Source of the DNA: Herbaspirillum sp. RTI4
GTDB lineage: Bacteria; Pseudomonadota; Gammaproteobacteria; Burkholderiales; Burkholderiaceae_D
Reading direction: 5' to 3'
DNA: 64,000 nucleotides
NCBI RefSeq assembly: GCF_034313965.1
Contig: NZ_JAVIWQ010000002.1
Span: forward strand, 2,294,001 to 2,358,000
Shown: piece by piece, positions 1-8,400 of the stretch
Numbering within the stretch: position 1 is the stretch's first letter
How the letters are laid out: every line of letters starts with the position of its first letter
Notes under the pieces: model-generated
What the model saw: the letters and a program-made list of their open reading frames with translations, nothing else
The model's database searches: none
What the model was told of the DNA's origin: nothing
Position numbers and translations under genes: made by a program

Positions 1-44
1 ATCGGCAGCGGCCCCAGCCGCAGTTTGCTGGTGGATATGCTCAT
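1..44 (-). CDS. DUF2274-like protein, first 14 codons only
   Basis: Only the start is in the window. On the minus strand an ATG at 44 overlaps the trbI stop codon as ATGA and reads MSISTSKLRLGPLP, which matches the opening of the small DUF2274 proteins that follow trbI in Tn4371-type elements. The function of DUF2274 is unknown. The fragment is too short for certainty. Confidence 0.5.
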   Translation of the reverse strand, partial: MSISTSKLRLGPLP

Positions 45-1294
45 TGCGACGATCCCCTTTGGAAGAACAGCGGCTGGTACGGCCGCAAGATCAGATCCTT
101 GTTCACCATGACCCTCATCGGGAAGCCGGGCCGAATTGTGAGCGTCGGCTGGATGCTCACATTGCGTTTGGTGATCTCCTGACCGACCTGGTTCACAGTG
201 TCCTGCCCGCTCTGGCGCGTGGCAATGATGATTTTGCTATCGCTGCCGGTGCGATCAGGTGCAGCCAGTTCGGCACCCACGCCGAGCAGCGTGGACAACG
301 CCGCACCGGCGAGGATGCGATCCCAATGCCAGTCGACGCCATCTTCCAGTCCGGCATAACCGGCCGGGTCGATGCCGGGCAAGCGGTCGAGCGAAATGGA
401 TGAAGTGTCGGGCAGGATCAACCGCGTCCACACCAGTAATACGCGTCGCTGGCCGAATGACACCTGGCTGTCGTAGCGCCCGATCAGGCGGGAGCCCTGC
501 GGAATCAGCAGGAAGCGACCCGTGGCCGTGTCGTAGACCGCCTCGGTGACGTTGGCGATGACTTGTCCCGGCAGGTCGGAGTTAATGCCTGTCACCAGCG
601 CAGCCGGAATGATGGTGCCCGCCATCACTTGGTAGGGAGAGGCTGGCAGTTGCAAACTGGCCGGATTGCGGGTGGCGGTGTCGCCGCCATTGGCGACAAA
701 CGCCTGCTTCTGCTCCTGCCGGTTTTGTACCACCGTCGGGTCGGTCGGCTGCGCCGACGCGATGGCAGGGACCATCGGATTGAATGGCTGGTTGCCCGAT
801 ACCGGATCGGGCGTGGCCGTACTCGCAGTGGGCGATGGTGCTGCCTTTACCGCACCGCTGCGAAAGAAAACCCCCGAACGTGCCGCATCCTCGGCATCAC
901 CCGGCTGCGCAATGCGCCCAGTCTGCGCGGGAGCTCCCGCATTACGCTGCGCAACGATGGCCGGACCCAAGTCGCCCGGTAATGGCTCGCCCAAAACGGG
1001 CACCGGCTTGGCAGCTACCGGCACCTTGGAATAATCCTTGGGCAACTGGTCGAGGTTCTCGGCATGCGAGACACGGTCTACGTTGTAGAGTTCGGAGGCC
1101 GCGTTGCGCTCGCGCTTGTGCGATTGCAGCGACCACAGCGTGCCGCCCAACACGACCGCACCCAGCGTTCCCGCAAGGACGGCCAGCATGCGCCGGTTTA
1201 GTCGCGTGACCGGGCGCGGCGAAGCGCGCAGAGCCATGGTGTCCGGGTGGGCCTTATTCGACCCAGTTGGTGGTGGCGTGGCGGGCGTGCTCAT
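41..1294 (-). CDS. trbI: Conjugal transfer protein TrbI (VirB10-like)
   Basis: TrbI is the VirB10-type scaffold of the mating-pair formation complex. It is anchored in the inner membrane and spans the periplasm to the outer-membrane core. The protein has a short cytoplasmic N-terminus, one membrane segment near residues 36-56, a Pro/Ala/Thr-rich periplasmic linker, and a conserved C-terminal beta-barrel domain with the PQGSRLIGRYDS stretch typical of VirB10/TrbI. The ATG at 1294 is preferred over the TTG at 1300 because GGAGG lies eight bases before it. It follows trbG directly, within the trb operon. Length of about 417 residues is normal for the family. Confidence 0.93.
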   Translation of the reverse strand: MSTPATPPPTGSNKAHPDTMALRASPRPVTRLNRRMLAVLAGTLGAVVLGGTLWSLQSHKRERNAASELYNVDRVSHAENLDQLPKDYSKVPVAAKPVPVLGEPLPGDLGPAIVAQRNAGAPAQTGRIAQPGDAEDAARSGVFFRSGAVKAAPSPTASTATPDPVSGNQPFNPMVPAIASAQPTDPTVVQNRQEQKQAFVANGGDTATRNPASLQLPASPYQVMAGTIIPAALVTGINSDLPGQVIANVTEAVYDTATGRFLLIPQGSRLIGRYDSQVSFGQRRVLLVWTRLILPDTSSISLDRLPGIDPAGYAGLEDGVDWHWDRILAGAALSTLLGVGAELAAPDRTGSDSKIIIATRQSGQDTVNQVGQEITKRNVSIQPTLTIRPGFPMRVMVNKDLILRPYQPLFFQRGSSQ

Positions 1295-1296
1295 GC

Positions 1297-2310
1297 TCAA
1301 TGCCTCCGTGCCGTACTGCTCACACCATCGGTGCGCTCGATGCGAACAACGGCGGCCTTGTCAGCGCCCAGCCGCAACTCGGCCGCACCGAACAACCGAT
1401 CTACCACGTAGTACGGTGAGCGAAAGCGGTAGTTCACGAGCTGGCCATCACCCTGCGCTCCGATCACGAACAGCGGCGGCAACTCGCCCTGGGCGATGCC
1501 GGCGGGGAACTGGATATAGACCCGCTCGCCATCGTCGAAGGCGCGCAGCGGCTTCCACGGTGGGCTGTCGCCGGAAATCGCGTAGCGGAACTTGATCTGC
1601 TCCAGCGACAAGCCGGAGTCCACCGGCGCAGCCGTCTGAGCTTGCTGCGCTTGCTTTTGCAAGGCCAGCAGGCGGTCCTTCGGGTAGTCCCACGATGCGG
1701 ACGCCATCCATGCCTGCGGCGTCGAAGACAATTCGAGCAGGTAGGTACGGCGATTGGTGGTGATAACCAGGTTCGTCTTCAGTCCGATGCGCGTTGGCTT
1801 CACGAGAATGTTCACACGCAGGCTGGCGCCCGCACCGCTGGCCGTGTCGCCGACGATCCAGCGCACAGTGTCGCCGGCCGAGACCGTCACCAACTCTTCG
1901 CCCTGCTGCAAGGCGATGACGGTGACGCGGCCCGGACTGGTGTAGACCTGATACAGCGCGCCGTCCGCATAGGGCCAGACCTGAATGGCGTTGATGTAAC
2001 CCTCGCGACTTGGTGCCACGCGCGCTTCTGCATTGGCGCGTGCCACGCGGCTTTTCTCATCGAGCGAATCAGTTGCCGGTTTGTCCTCGGGTGCGTTGCG
2101 CAAGGACTTCAATTGCTCGGGCAGCGGCATTGGTTTCGGCATCTCGACTACCTCGATAGATTTGGGTGGCTCAGGTAGCGCGTGCGCCGCGACAGATTCA
2201 TCCAGCCTGATGTCCGGAGGCGGCTGTCCATGCGTGGCGCAGCCGGTGACGGTTGTCAAGGCGACACTCAGCATCAACGGCCAAGCGACGATAGGGATTT
2301 CGGGTTTCAT
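1297..2310 (-). CDS. trbG: Conjugal transfer lipoprotein TrbG (VirB9-like)
   Basis: TrbG is the VirB9-type outer-membrane core component of the type IV secretion channel. The first 24 residues form a lipoprotein signal ending in VTGC, so Cys24 is the probable lipidation site. A proline-rich stretch follows (about 45-70), then a beta-rich VirB9 domain from about 100 to the end. It overlaps the trbF stop codon by four bases and is followed directly by trbI, which indicates translational coupling in one operon. Nothing about the gene looks damaged. Confidence 0.93.
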   Translation of the reverse strand: MKPEIPIVAWPLMLSVALTTVTGCATHGQPPPDIRLDESVAAHALPEPPKSIEVVEMPKPMPLPEQLKSLRNAPEDKPATDSLDEKSRVARANAEARVAPSREGYINAIQVWPYADGALYQVYTSPGRVTVIALQQGEELVTVSAGDTVRWIVGDTASGAGASLRVNILVKPTRIGLKTNLVITTNRRTYLLELSSTPQAWMASASWDYPKDRLLALQKQAQQAQTAAPVDSGLSLEQIKFRYAISGDSPPWKPLRAFDDGERVYIQFPAGIAQGELPPLFVIGAQGDGQLVNYRFRSPYYVVDRLFGAAELRLGADKAAVVRIERTDGVSSTARRH

Positions 2311-3014
2311 GGTTTCTTTACTCCTTCGGTCACGTCGAGTTCTCGGCTCCAGGACAGACCGTTGACATAGATTCCCAGCGGGTTTTTGCGCAGTCGCTCT
2401 TCGGTGCGCGGCGGCTGCAACACCACGGACAGCACGGCGGTCCAGCGCTCGGTGCCCGAGGGCGAACCGTTCGAGTAGTGGCGCTCGATCCAGCGCACCT
2501 GGAACGAGGATTCGCTGGCGCGAACCACACTGGTGATCTCTACCGTCGTTGATGTCTGACCGATGCGCGCAAATGGATCGTTGCTACGTGCGTAGTCGTT
2601 TAGCGTGGAAGCACCCTTGTCCGTTGCGTAGTCGTAGGCTTCGAGCCAGTTTTGGCGGACAACGATCGGATCAATCGACAGCGAGCGCACGTCGACGATA
2701 AAGCGTGCCAGGTGGAAGGCGATCTGCGCGTCGTTCGGCTTGTACGGCGTGGTCGCTTCGCCGACCGCGCGCACTTGGCCGCCGGCAGCCACCTCCACCA
2801 CATACGGCGTGACGATGGATTGCCCTGAGCGCCAAACCAGACCGCCCGCCATCAGCAATGCCAGCGATAGACAGCCGAAGGCCATCAACCTCCAGTTCTT
2901 CGCCTGCACGCGGGCGCTGCCGATACGCTGGTCCCAGACCTGCGCGGCGGCCTGATAGGGAGTGACGGGCTCGGGCGTTTCTGAATAATGCACTTGAGGT
3001 CGTTTGAATAGCAT
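2307..3014 (-). CDS. trbF: Conjugal transfer protein TrbF (VirB8-like)
   Basis: TrbF is a VirB8-type bitopic inner-membrane protein that helps assemble the mating channel. The 235-residue product has a cytoplasmic N-terminus with the typical PYQAAAQVWDQRIGSARVQAKNW segment region (about 19-41), one membrane helix at about 44-62, and a periplasmic NTF2-like domain. The segment NPLGIYVNGLSWSREL near the C-terminus is characteristic of the family. It lies 25 bases after the trbL start and overlaps trbG by four bases. Confidence 0.93.
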   Translation of the reverse strand: MLFKRPQVHYSETPEPVTPYQAAAQVWDQRIGSARVQAKNWRLMAFGCLSLALLMAGGLVWRSGQSIVTPYVVEVAAGGQVRAVGEATTPYKPNDAQIAFHLARFIVDVRSLSIDPIVVRQNWLEAYDYATDKGASTLNDYARSNDPFARIGQTSTTVEITSVVRASESSFQVRWIERHYSNGSPSGTERWTAVLSVVLQPPRTEERLRKNPLGIYVNGLSWSRELDVTEGVKKP

Positions 3015-3039
3015 GAAGTTATCTCCTCATGGGTTCGAG

Positions 3040-4296
3040 TCAGTTGCTGGAGTCATCGCGCAGACTTGGGCTGGCACCGCTGCCTCCGTGGTCGCCTGAG
3101 CGCAGCGCGTGCGCCACCGTCGAGGCTGCGTGGCTTACTCGCTGTTTGCGCCGCATTTGTTTGGCCCAAGCTGGTTCGCCTGTAGGGCTTGTTGTTCCGC
3201 CCGATCCGGTTGAACCGGCTGCCTCTGTAGGTGCAGCAGCCTCCGCGATGAAATTCGCTACCTGGCCCTTGACTGCTTTTGCAGCATTTGAGAAACGTTG
3301 GCCGATAGCACCGTCTTGGTAAGCGGATTTTGCACTGCTTGCCATTGAACTGGCAGCATGTCCGGCCGATGCTGCGCTACCGATAGCTGCACGAGCGGCA
3401 TCCGGGATCATGCGAGCACCAGCGGCTACCGCTGCGCCACCGCCCGCCGCCAACCCAGCTACAGCGAGTGATGTTCCGGCGGCAGCGCCTGCGCCTAGTT
3501 GTGGCGCGCCTGACACTAGTCCAGTCGCGATGCTCGGCCCGAAAATACCTAACCCCAACATCGCTAGCGAGGCAAGCATAATGGTCAACGCCAGATCAAT
3601 GGATGGTTCGGTACCGGGAGGAACATGAAATTCCGTAAACAGTCCTGTGCCAATGCCCATAATAACCGCCAGCACCAGCACCTTGATGCCCGACGACACC
3701 ACATTCCCCAATACGCGCTCGGCCAGAAACGCCGTCTTGTTCCACAGTGCAAACGGCACCAGCACAAAGCCTGCGAGTGTGGTCAGTTTGAATTCGATCA
3801 GCGTGACGAAGAGCTGTACTGCCAACACGAAGAAACTGATGATCACTACTAACCAGGCGAGGAACAGCACGGTGATGACATCAAAATGCGCGAACACTTC
3901 CGGGAAACCCATCATCTCGCCAATCTGCGCCATGATGGGTTGCGCTGCATCGACGCCGACTTTGGCTAGTCGACCCGGCAGCAGAAACTGCGCTTGCGTC
4001 AGCTTAGAACCGGATGCCACCAGCCCGAGTCCGGCAAAGGAGCGAAACAGAATGCCTGCCAGATGATTAAAGTTACTGATGATAAAAGCGAAGGCGCCGA
4101 CGTATAGAGTTTTCTTGATCAGTCTGCCGATGACCTCTTCGCCACCCATGGACCAGAACAGTCCGGCTAGCGTCATGTCGATCACCACCAGCGTGGCGGT
4201 GAGGAACGCTACCTCGCCATGCAGTAAACCGAAACCCGAGTCGATATAGCGCGAGAAGACATCAAGAAAATGGTCGATAACCGACAAGTCGTTCAT
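3040..4296 (-). CDS. trbL: P-type conjugative transfer protein TrbL (VirB6-like)
   Basis: TrbL is the VirB6-type polytopic inner-membrane component of the transfer channel. The first 290 residues contain at least six hydrophobic segments. After them comes a long Gly/Ala/Ser-rich tail (about 265-418) with a charged C-terminus, which is usual for TrbL and probably extends into the cytoplasm or periplasm. The start ATG at 4296 lies three bases after the small lipoprotein gene. Length of 418 residues is within the family range. Confidence 0.9.
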   Translation of the reverse strand: MNDLSVIDHFLDVFSRYIDSGFGLLHGEVAFLTATLVVIDMTLAGLFWSMGGEEVIGRLIKKTLYVGAFAFIISNFNHLAGILFRSFAGLGLVASGSKLTQAQFLLPGRLAKVGVDAAQPIMAQIGEMMGFPEVFAHFDVITVLFLAWLVVIISFFVLAVQLFVTLIEFKLTTLAGFVLVPFALWNKTAFLAERVLGNVVSSGIKVLVLAVIMGIGTGLFTEFHVPPGTEPSIDLALTIMLASLAMLGLGIFGPSIATGLVSGAPQLGAGAAAGTSLAVAGLAAGGGAAVAAGARMIPDAARAAIGSAASAGHAASSMASSAKSAYQDGAIGQRFSNAAKAVKGQVANFIAEAAAPTEAAGSTGSGGTTSPTGEPAWAKQMRRKQRVSHAASTVAHALRSGDHGGSGASPSLRDDSSN

Positions 4297-4299
4297 ATC

Positions 4300-4575
4300 T
4301 CAGTCTTTTGGCGCAGGACTTGACGTAGCCGGTGGCGCTGGCGTTGGTGCCGACGTGTATGGCGTGCCGCTGCCCATGAAGCGTCGCCGCGTGGCCTCGG
4401 CAGCCATGGCGCATAGTGCATCGCCAACCTTGGCGTGGTCAGCTTTGCACTGGGCGCGGACTTCCTTCAGTCGTTCGGGATCGGCCATTAGCGATTCGAT
4501 TGAATCGGTGGGGGCCGGCTTGCTGCACGCCGTCAGTAACAGGGTATAAGCGGCAAAGATCAGGAAGATTTTCAT
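4300..4575 (-). CDS. Small lipoprotein, TrbK/EexN-type entry exclusion candidate
   Basis: This 91-residue product has a short hydrophobic signal ending in LLLTAC, so Cys17 is a likely lipidation site. In this place of Tn4371-type trb operons, between trbJ and trbL, small lipoproteins are annotated as entry-exclusion proteins (TrbK-alt/EexN), which block mating between identical donors. Two further cysteines (43 and 55) and the motif RRRFMGSGTPYT (about 63-74) are seen, followed by a Pro/Thr-rich tail. The ATG at 4575 gives the proper signal peptide; longer upstream frames do not. The exclusion role is inferred from family and place. Confidence 0.72.
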   Translation of the reverse strand: MKIFLIFAAYTLLLTACSKPAPTDSIESLMADPERLKEVRAQCKADHAKVGDALCAMAAEATRRRFMGSGTPYTSAPTPAPPATSSPAPKD

Positions 4576-4585
4576 GGTCGAGTCC

Positions 4586-5308
4586 TCAGGGATTGTAGTA
4601 GTTGATGGTGGTGGGCGTGTAGGGAGTACCGCTGCCCTGGAAGCGCCGATGCACTTCACGCGCCCGTTCTTGGACTGCCACCTGCCGTGCTTGTTCCAGT
4701 GCGGCGGCCCGGTCCTGCGTGAGCTGGAGCTGCTGCGCCTGGATGGCTTGACGGGATTGCAGCGCCAGCAATTGGTTCGTCGCTTGCGTGGCCTGAAGTG
4801 CGCCAACGGCGGACTGGCTGCGGTTCACAAGGTCGGCCAAGGTCTGCTCGTCGGATGCAAAGTTCTGTACTGCTTGCGACTGCACCTGGGTCGCGGTGCG
4901 CAGCGCCTCCAACGAATTGCGCCAGCGTGTGCGGGCATCGGTTGACATCTGATTTCCGGATGTGGAAGCGTCATAGGCATTGGGATACAGTCGCGCGAAG
5001 TTGGTTTCCATCTGCGACAGATTGAAGGCCATCCCCTGCGCCTGTTGTAGGAGTCGATTCGTTACGTATAGCGTCGAACGTAGTTCTTTGAGCGTGCTGA
5101 AGTCCAGACCCTCGAGATTTTTCGCCTGATTAGTTAACATTTGAGCTTCATTCTGAAGCTGCCTGATTTGGTTGTTAATCTGTTCTAGTGTGCGTGCTGC
5201 TGTCATGATGTTCTGCATGAGATTGGTCCGATCGATCACAGCCCACTGTGCGTGCGCAGCAGGCACGACGCTCATCAGAACGGCGATTGTAAGTAAGAGA
5301 TTCCTCAT
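4586..5308 (-). CDS. trbJ: P-type conjugative transfer protein TrbJ (VirB5-like)
   Basis: TrbJ is a secreted VirB5-type protein associated with the pilus and mating-pair contact. From the ATG at 5308 the product has about 240 residues. A signal peptide is cleaved after AHA (about residue 20), and a mostly alpha-helical, Gln-rich coiled-coil body runs from about 25 to 215. The C-terminus HRRFQGSGTPYT followed by an Asn/Tyr-rich end closely resembles the C-terminal motif of the neighbouring small lipoprotein. Its start codon overlaps the trbE stop as ATGA. Confidence 0.9.
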   Translation of the reverse strand: MRNLLLTIAVLMSVVPAAHAQWAVIDRTNLMQNIMTAARTLEQINNQIRQLQNEAQMLTNQAKNLEGLDFSTLKELRSTLYVTNRLLQQAQGMAFNLSQMETNFARLYPNAYDASTSGNQMSTDARTRWRNSLEALRTATQVQSQAVQNFASDEQTLADLVNRSQSAVGALQATQATNQLLALQSRQAIQAQQLQLTQDRAAALEQARQVAVQERAREVHRRFQGSGTPYTPTTINYYNP

Positions 5309-7743
5309 AGATATTTCTCTTTGGTTGTGAAGGAGCATGATGGGCGAGATTGGATCAGGTCTGCGGCCCAGTCGAGGCCGCGATGGCGCAGCCAGGCGGC
5401 TGCAAAGTCCGCTGGCGGCACCGACGCGGACACGGTGTCGATAGCGCGTTGGTCTTCGGGCTTGGCCGCACCGGCAAATGCCAGCGCCACCGGCCCAAGC
5501 CCCAAATCAAAGACCCGGTTTCCGAGGCGCGACTGGTAGTAGTAGTCGCGCTTGGGCTGGGCGGTCGCCACGATATTGATCTGCCGCGCATTGAGGCCGA
5601 AGCCTTCGTAGATAGAGCGAATCTGCGGTTCGGTCGCCTGTGGGTTGGGCAAGAAAATACGGTTCACGCAGCTCTCGATGATGGCTGGCGCAATACTGGA
5701 ATCTTTGATGTCCGCCAGCGATTGCGTGGCGAAGATCACCGACACATTCTTTTTGCGCAGTGTCTTCAGCCACTGGCGAATGCGCGCGGCGAACACCGGG
5801 TCATCGAGGAACAGCCATGCCTCATCAAGGATCAACAGTGTTGGAGCACCATCAAGACGTTCCTCGAAGCGCGCGAACAGGTAACGCAGCACGGCCAGCG
5901 CAGCCGCCTTGCTGTGCATCAGTTCTTCCATCTCGAAGCACTGCACGTCGGCGAAACCCAGCCGGTCGTGGTCGGCATCCAGCAGCTTGCCGTGCGCGCC
6001 ACCCAACACATAGGGTTGCAGGGCTTGCCGCAGCGCGTTCGATTGCAGCAGCACAGACAAGCCGGTCATGGTGCGCTGATCAAGCGGCGCGCTGGCGAGA
6101 CTGTTCAGCGCCGACCACACAGCTTCCTTCACGTCTGGCCCAACGGCCACGCCTTCGTGAATCAAGCGGCCTTCGACCCACTCGGCCGCCCAGGCGCGGT
6201 AGCTGTCCTGGTCGATGCGGGCCAGCGGCTGGAAAGCAATAGCACCATCCGCGCCCAGGTCGTAATGCTCGCCACCGAGTCCGAGCACGGTGGCGCGAAT
6301 CGAACGCCCCATGTCGAACGCGAAGATGCGCGATCCGGCATAGCGGCGGAACTGCATGGCCAACGTGGCGAGCAGTACCGACTTGCCCATGCCGATGGGG
6401 CCGACCACCAGCGTGTTGCCCACGTCACCGATGTGCGTGACCAGCCGGAACGGCGTTGCACCATCGGTGCGGGTCACGATCAGCGGCGGGCCGTCAAGAT
6501 GCGCATTGCGCTCTTGACCGGCCCATACTGCCGACACCGGCAGCATGTGGGCCAGATTTAAGGTCGAGACAATGGGCTGGCGCACGTTAGCGTAGGCGTG
6601 CCCCGGAATTGACGACAGCCACGCATCGACCGCGTTCAAAGTTTCGGGGATCGTCACGAAGCCACGGCCCTGGATAGTCCGCTCCACTGCGCGCAACTTT
6701 TCGTCGGCGGCCGCCGCATCGGTATCGAGTACCGTCACGGTTGCGGTAACGTAGCCGAACGACACCTGGTCACTGCCCAGTTCCTGCAATGCGGCATCGG
6801 CATCCGCTGCCTTGTTCGAGGCATCGGAATCCACCAGCGGGCTTTCCTGTTGAAAGATGGTTTCGCGTAGCAGCGCGACGATGTTCTTGCGCTTGGAGAA
6901 CCACTGACGGCGCAGCCGTGTCAGTTCCTTCTCCGCCTCGGCCTTGTCCAGGCACAGGAAGCGGGTGCTCCAGCGGTAGGCAAAGCCCAGGCGGTTGAGG
7001 TCGTCGAGCAGGCCGGGCCAGGTCGAGGTCGGGAAGCCGCGCACCGATGCCACGCGCAGGTGCTGGTTCCCGAGCATCGGTGCCAGCCCACCCGTTAGCG
7101 GTTCATCGGCCAGCAGCGCATCCAGGTGCATCGGCACTTCGGGCACGGCCACCGTATGGCGGCGCGTGGACACGCACGCATGCAGGTAGGTCAAGGTTTG
7201 GCTATCGTCGAGCCAAGCGATCTCCGGCATGACCCCTTCGAGCAATCCGAAGAAGCGTTCGGTCTCCGACACGAAGCCCTCCAGCCGTTCGCGCCAGTCC
7301 ACGCCTTCGACCTTGCTGTTCTCATACAGCAGCTTGGCGGCGCGGGCCGTCGATTCCTCGGGCGGTAGGTAGAGCAGCGTCAGGTGGTATGTGCTCTCGA
7401 AGTGGCTATCGGCTTCCTCGAAAACGGCGCGCCGTTCTTCATCGACTAGCCACGACAGCGGCTCCGGAAATGCCGAGTCCGGGTAGTCCGCCGCTTCGCG
7501 CCGTTCGGCTTCCACGAACAGCGCCCAGCCGGAACCGAACCGGCGCAGCGCGTTGTTCAACCGCGCCGCCGTGGCGATCATTTCACCTTGCGTCGCGCTA
7601 TCCAGATCCGGCCCGCGAAACCGCGCCGTGCGCTGGAACGAGCCGTCCTTATTGAGTACGACACCCGGCGCGACCAGCCCGGCCCAGGGCAACCAGTCTG
7701 CCAGCAGAGCGGGGCGTGTGCGGTATTCGGCAAGATGCATCAT
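5305..7743 (-). CDS. trbE: Conjugal transfer ATPase TrbE (VirB4-like)
   Basis: TrbE is the VirB4-type ATPase that powers pilus biogenesis and substrate transfer at the inner membrane. The 812-residue protein has the CagE/TrbE/VirB4 N-terminal domain (about 170-400), a Walker A motif GPIGMGKSVLL at about 448-458, and a Walker B segment LLILDEAWLFLDD in the C-terminal third. The start at 7743 was chosen for its GGAG box eight bases upstream; an adjacent second ATG is at 7740. It follows trbD by 19 bases. Length is typical. Confidence 0.95.
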   Translation of the reverse strand: MMHLAEYRTRPALLADWLPWAGLVAPGVVLNKDGSFQRTARFRGPDLDSATQGEMIATAARLNNALRRFGSGWALFVEAERREAADYPDSAFPEPLSWLVDEERRAVFEEADSHFESTYHLTLLYLPPEESTARAAKLLYENSKVEGVDWRERLEGFVSETERFFGLLEGVMPEIAWLDDSQTLTYLHACVSTRRHTVAVPEVPMHLDALLADEPLTGGLAPMLGNQHLRVASVRGFPTSTWPGLLDDLNRLGFAYRWSTRFLCLDKAEAEKELTRLRRQWFSKRKNIVALLRETIFQQESPLVDSDASNKAADADAALQELGSDQVSFGYVTATVTVLDTDAAAADEKLRAVERTIQGRGFVTIPETLNAVDAWLSSIPGHAYANVRQPIVSTLNLAHMLPVSAVWAGQERNAHLDGPPLIVTRTDGATPFRLVTHIGDVGNTLVVGPIGMGKSVLLATLAMQFRRYAGSRIFAFDMGRSIRATVLGLGGEHYDLGADGAIAFQPLARIDQDSYRAWAAEWVEGRLIHEGVAVGPDVKEAVWSALNSLASAPLDQRTMTGLSVLLQSNALRQALQPYVLGGAHGKLLDADHDRLGFADVQCFEMEELMHSKAAALAVLRYLFARFEERLDGAPTLLILDEAWLFLDDPVFAARIRQWLKTLRKKNVSVIFATQSLADIKDSSIAPAIIESCVNRIFLPNPQATEPQIRSIYEGFGLNARQINIVATAQPKRDYYYQSRLGNRVFDLGLGPVALAFAGAAKPEDQRAIDTVSASVPPADFAAAWLRHRGLDWAADLIQSRPSCSFTTKEKYL

Positions 7744-7762
7744 GGCGTGTTCTCCGTGGGTC

Positions 7763-8044
7763 TCATACGTCCAACAACATGCGGTGCTTGATGTGTCGCG
7801 CGAACACCACCATGAACTGCGCGTCCAGCCGCGCGCCCCAGACCGCCAACGAGTGCCCGACGATCCACAGCGCAAGTCCGGGGAGCCAGAGTTGTAACCC
7901 GAGACCCACCGCAGCGGCCAGCGTGCCGTTGGCAATCGCCACCGTGCGTGGTGCGCCGCCCAGCAAAATCGGTTCGGTCAAGGATCGGTGCAGCGGCACT
8001 TCAAAGCCAGGTGTGTCGACCGATTGAATCCGCAGCGCGTTCAT
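7763..8044 (-). CDS. trbD: Conjugal transfer protein TrbD (VirB3-like)
   Basis: TrbD is a small VirB3-type inner-membrane protein needed for pilus assembly with VirB4/TrbE. The 93-residue product has a hydrophilic N-terminus with PGFEVPLHRSLTEPILLGGAPR (about 12-33) and two closely spaced hydrophobic segments at about 36-52 and 54-70, as expected. The ATG at 8044 overlaps the trbC stop codon as ATGA. The longer reading frame upstream is a shadow of trbC and trbB. Confidence 0.92.
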   Translation of the reverse strand: MNALRIQSVDTPGFEVPLHRSLTEPILLGGAPRTVAIANGTLAAAVGLGLQLWLPGLALWIVGHSLAVWGARLDAQFMVVFARHIKHRMLLDV

Positions 8045-8400
8045 GCGATCACCGCGCCGCCGGCGAAGCTGAAGAAGGTCAGGAAGAACGAGGACGCGGC
8101 GAACGCGATCGACAGGCCGAAGACGATCTGCACCAGCTTGCGGAAGCCGCCGCTGGTGTCGCCGAACGCCAGCGTCAGGCCGGTAGTAATGATGATGATT
8201 ACCGCGATGATGCGGGCCACCGGTCCCTGGATGGACTCCAGCACCGATTGCAGCGGTGCCTCCCACGGCATGTTGGAGCCCGCTGCGTGCGCCGGCAGCG
8301 CTACGCATAGCAGCAGCGCCGCCATGACGATGATCTGCATGCCGCCTTGAAGGCGGGCGTTGTGCAGAAGCGGATTTACGGAAGTGTGCAAGGATGTCAT
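8041..8400 (-). CDS. trbC: Conjugal transfer pilin TrbC (VirB2-like)
   Basis: TrbC is the major pilin precursor of the mating pilus. The 119-residue product has a long leader with a hydrophobic stretch ending in LPAHAAG, so cleavage after AHA near residue 39 is likely. The mature part of about 80 residues holds two membrane helices (about 61-80 and 90-115). It overlaps both neighbours by four bases. In IncP relatives the mature pilin is cyclised by TraF, and a TraF-type peptidase is encoded at 22.3-22.8 kb. Confidence 0.92.
   Translation of the reverse strand: MTSLHTSVNPLLHNARLQGGMQIIVMAALLLCVALPAHAAGSNMPWEAPLQSVLESIQGPVARIIAVIIIITTGLTLAFGDTSGGFRKLVQIVFGLSIAFAASSFFLTFFSFAGGAVIA

Noticed and set aside
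5350..6561. Open frame of 403 codons on the plus strand inside trbE
   Set aside because: It is antisense to a well-supported trbE with intact motifs, has no recognisable domain, and is expected from the GC-rich codon use.
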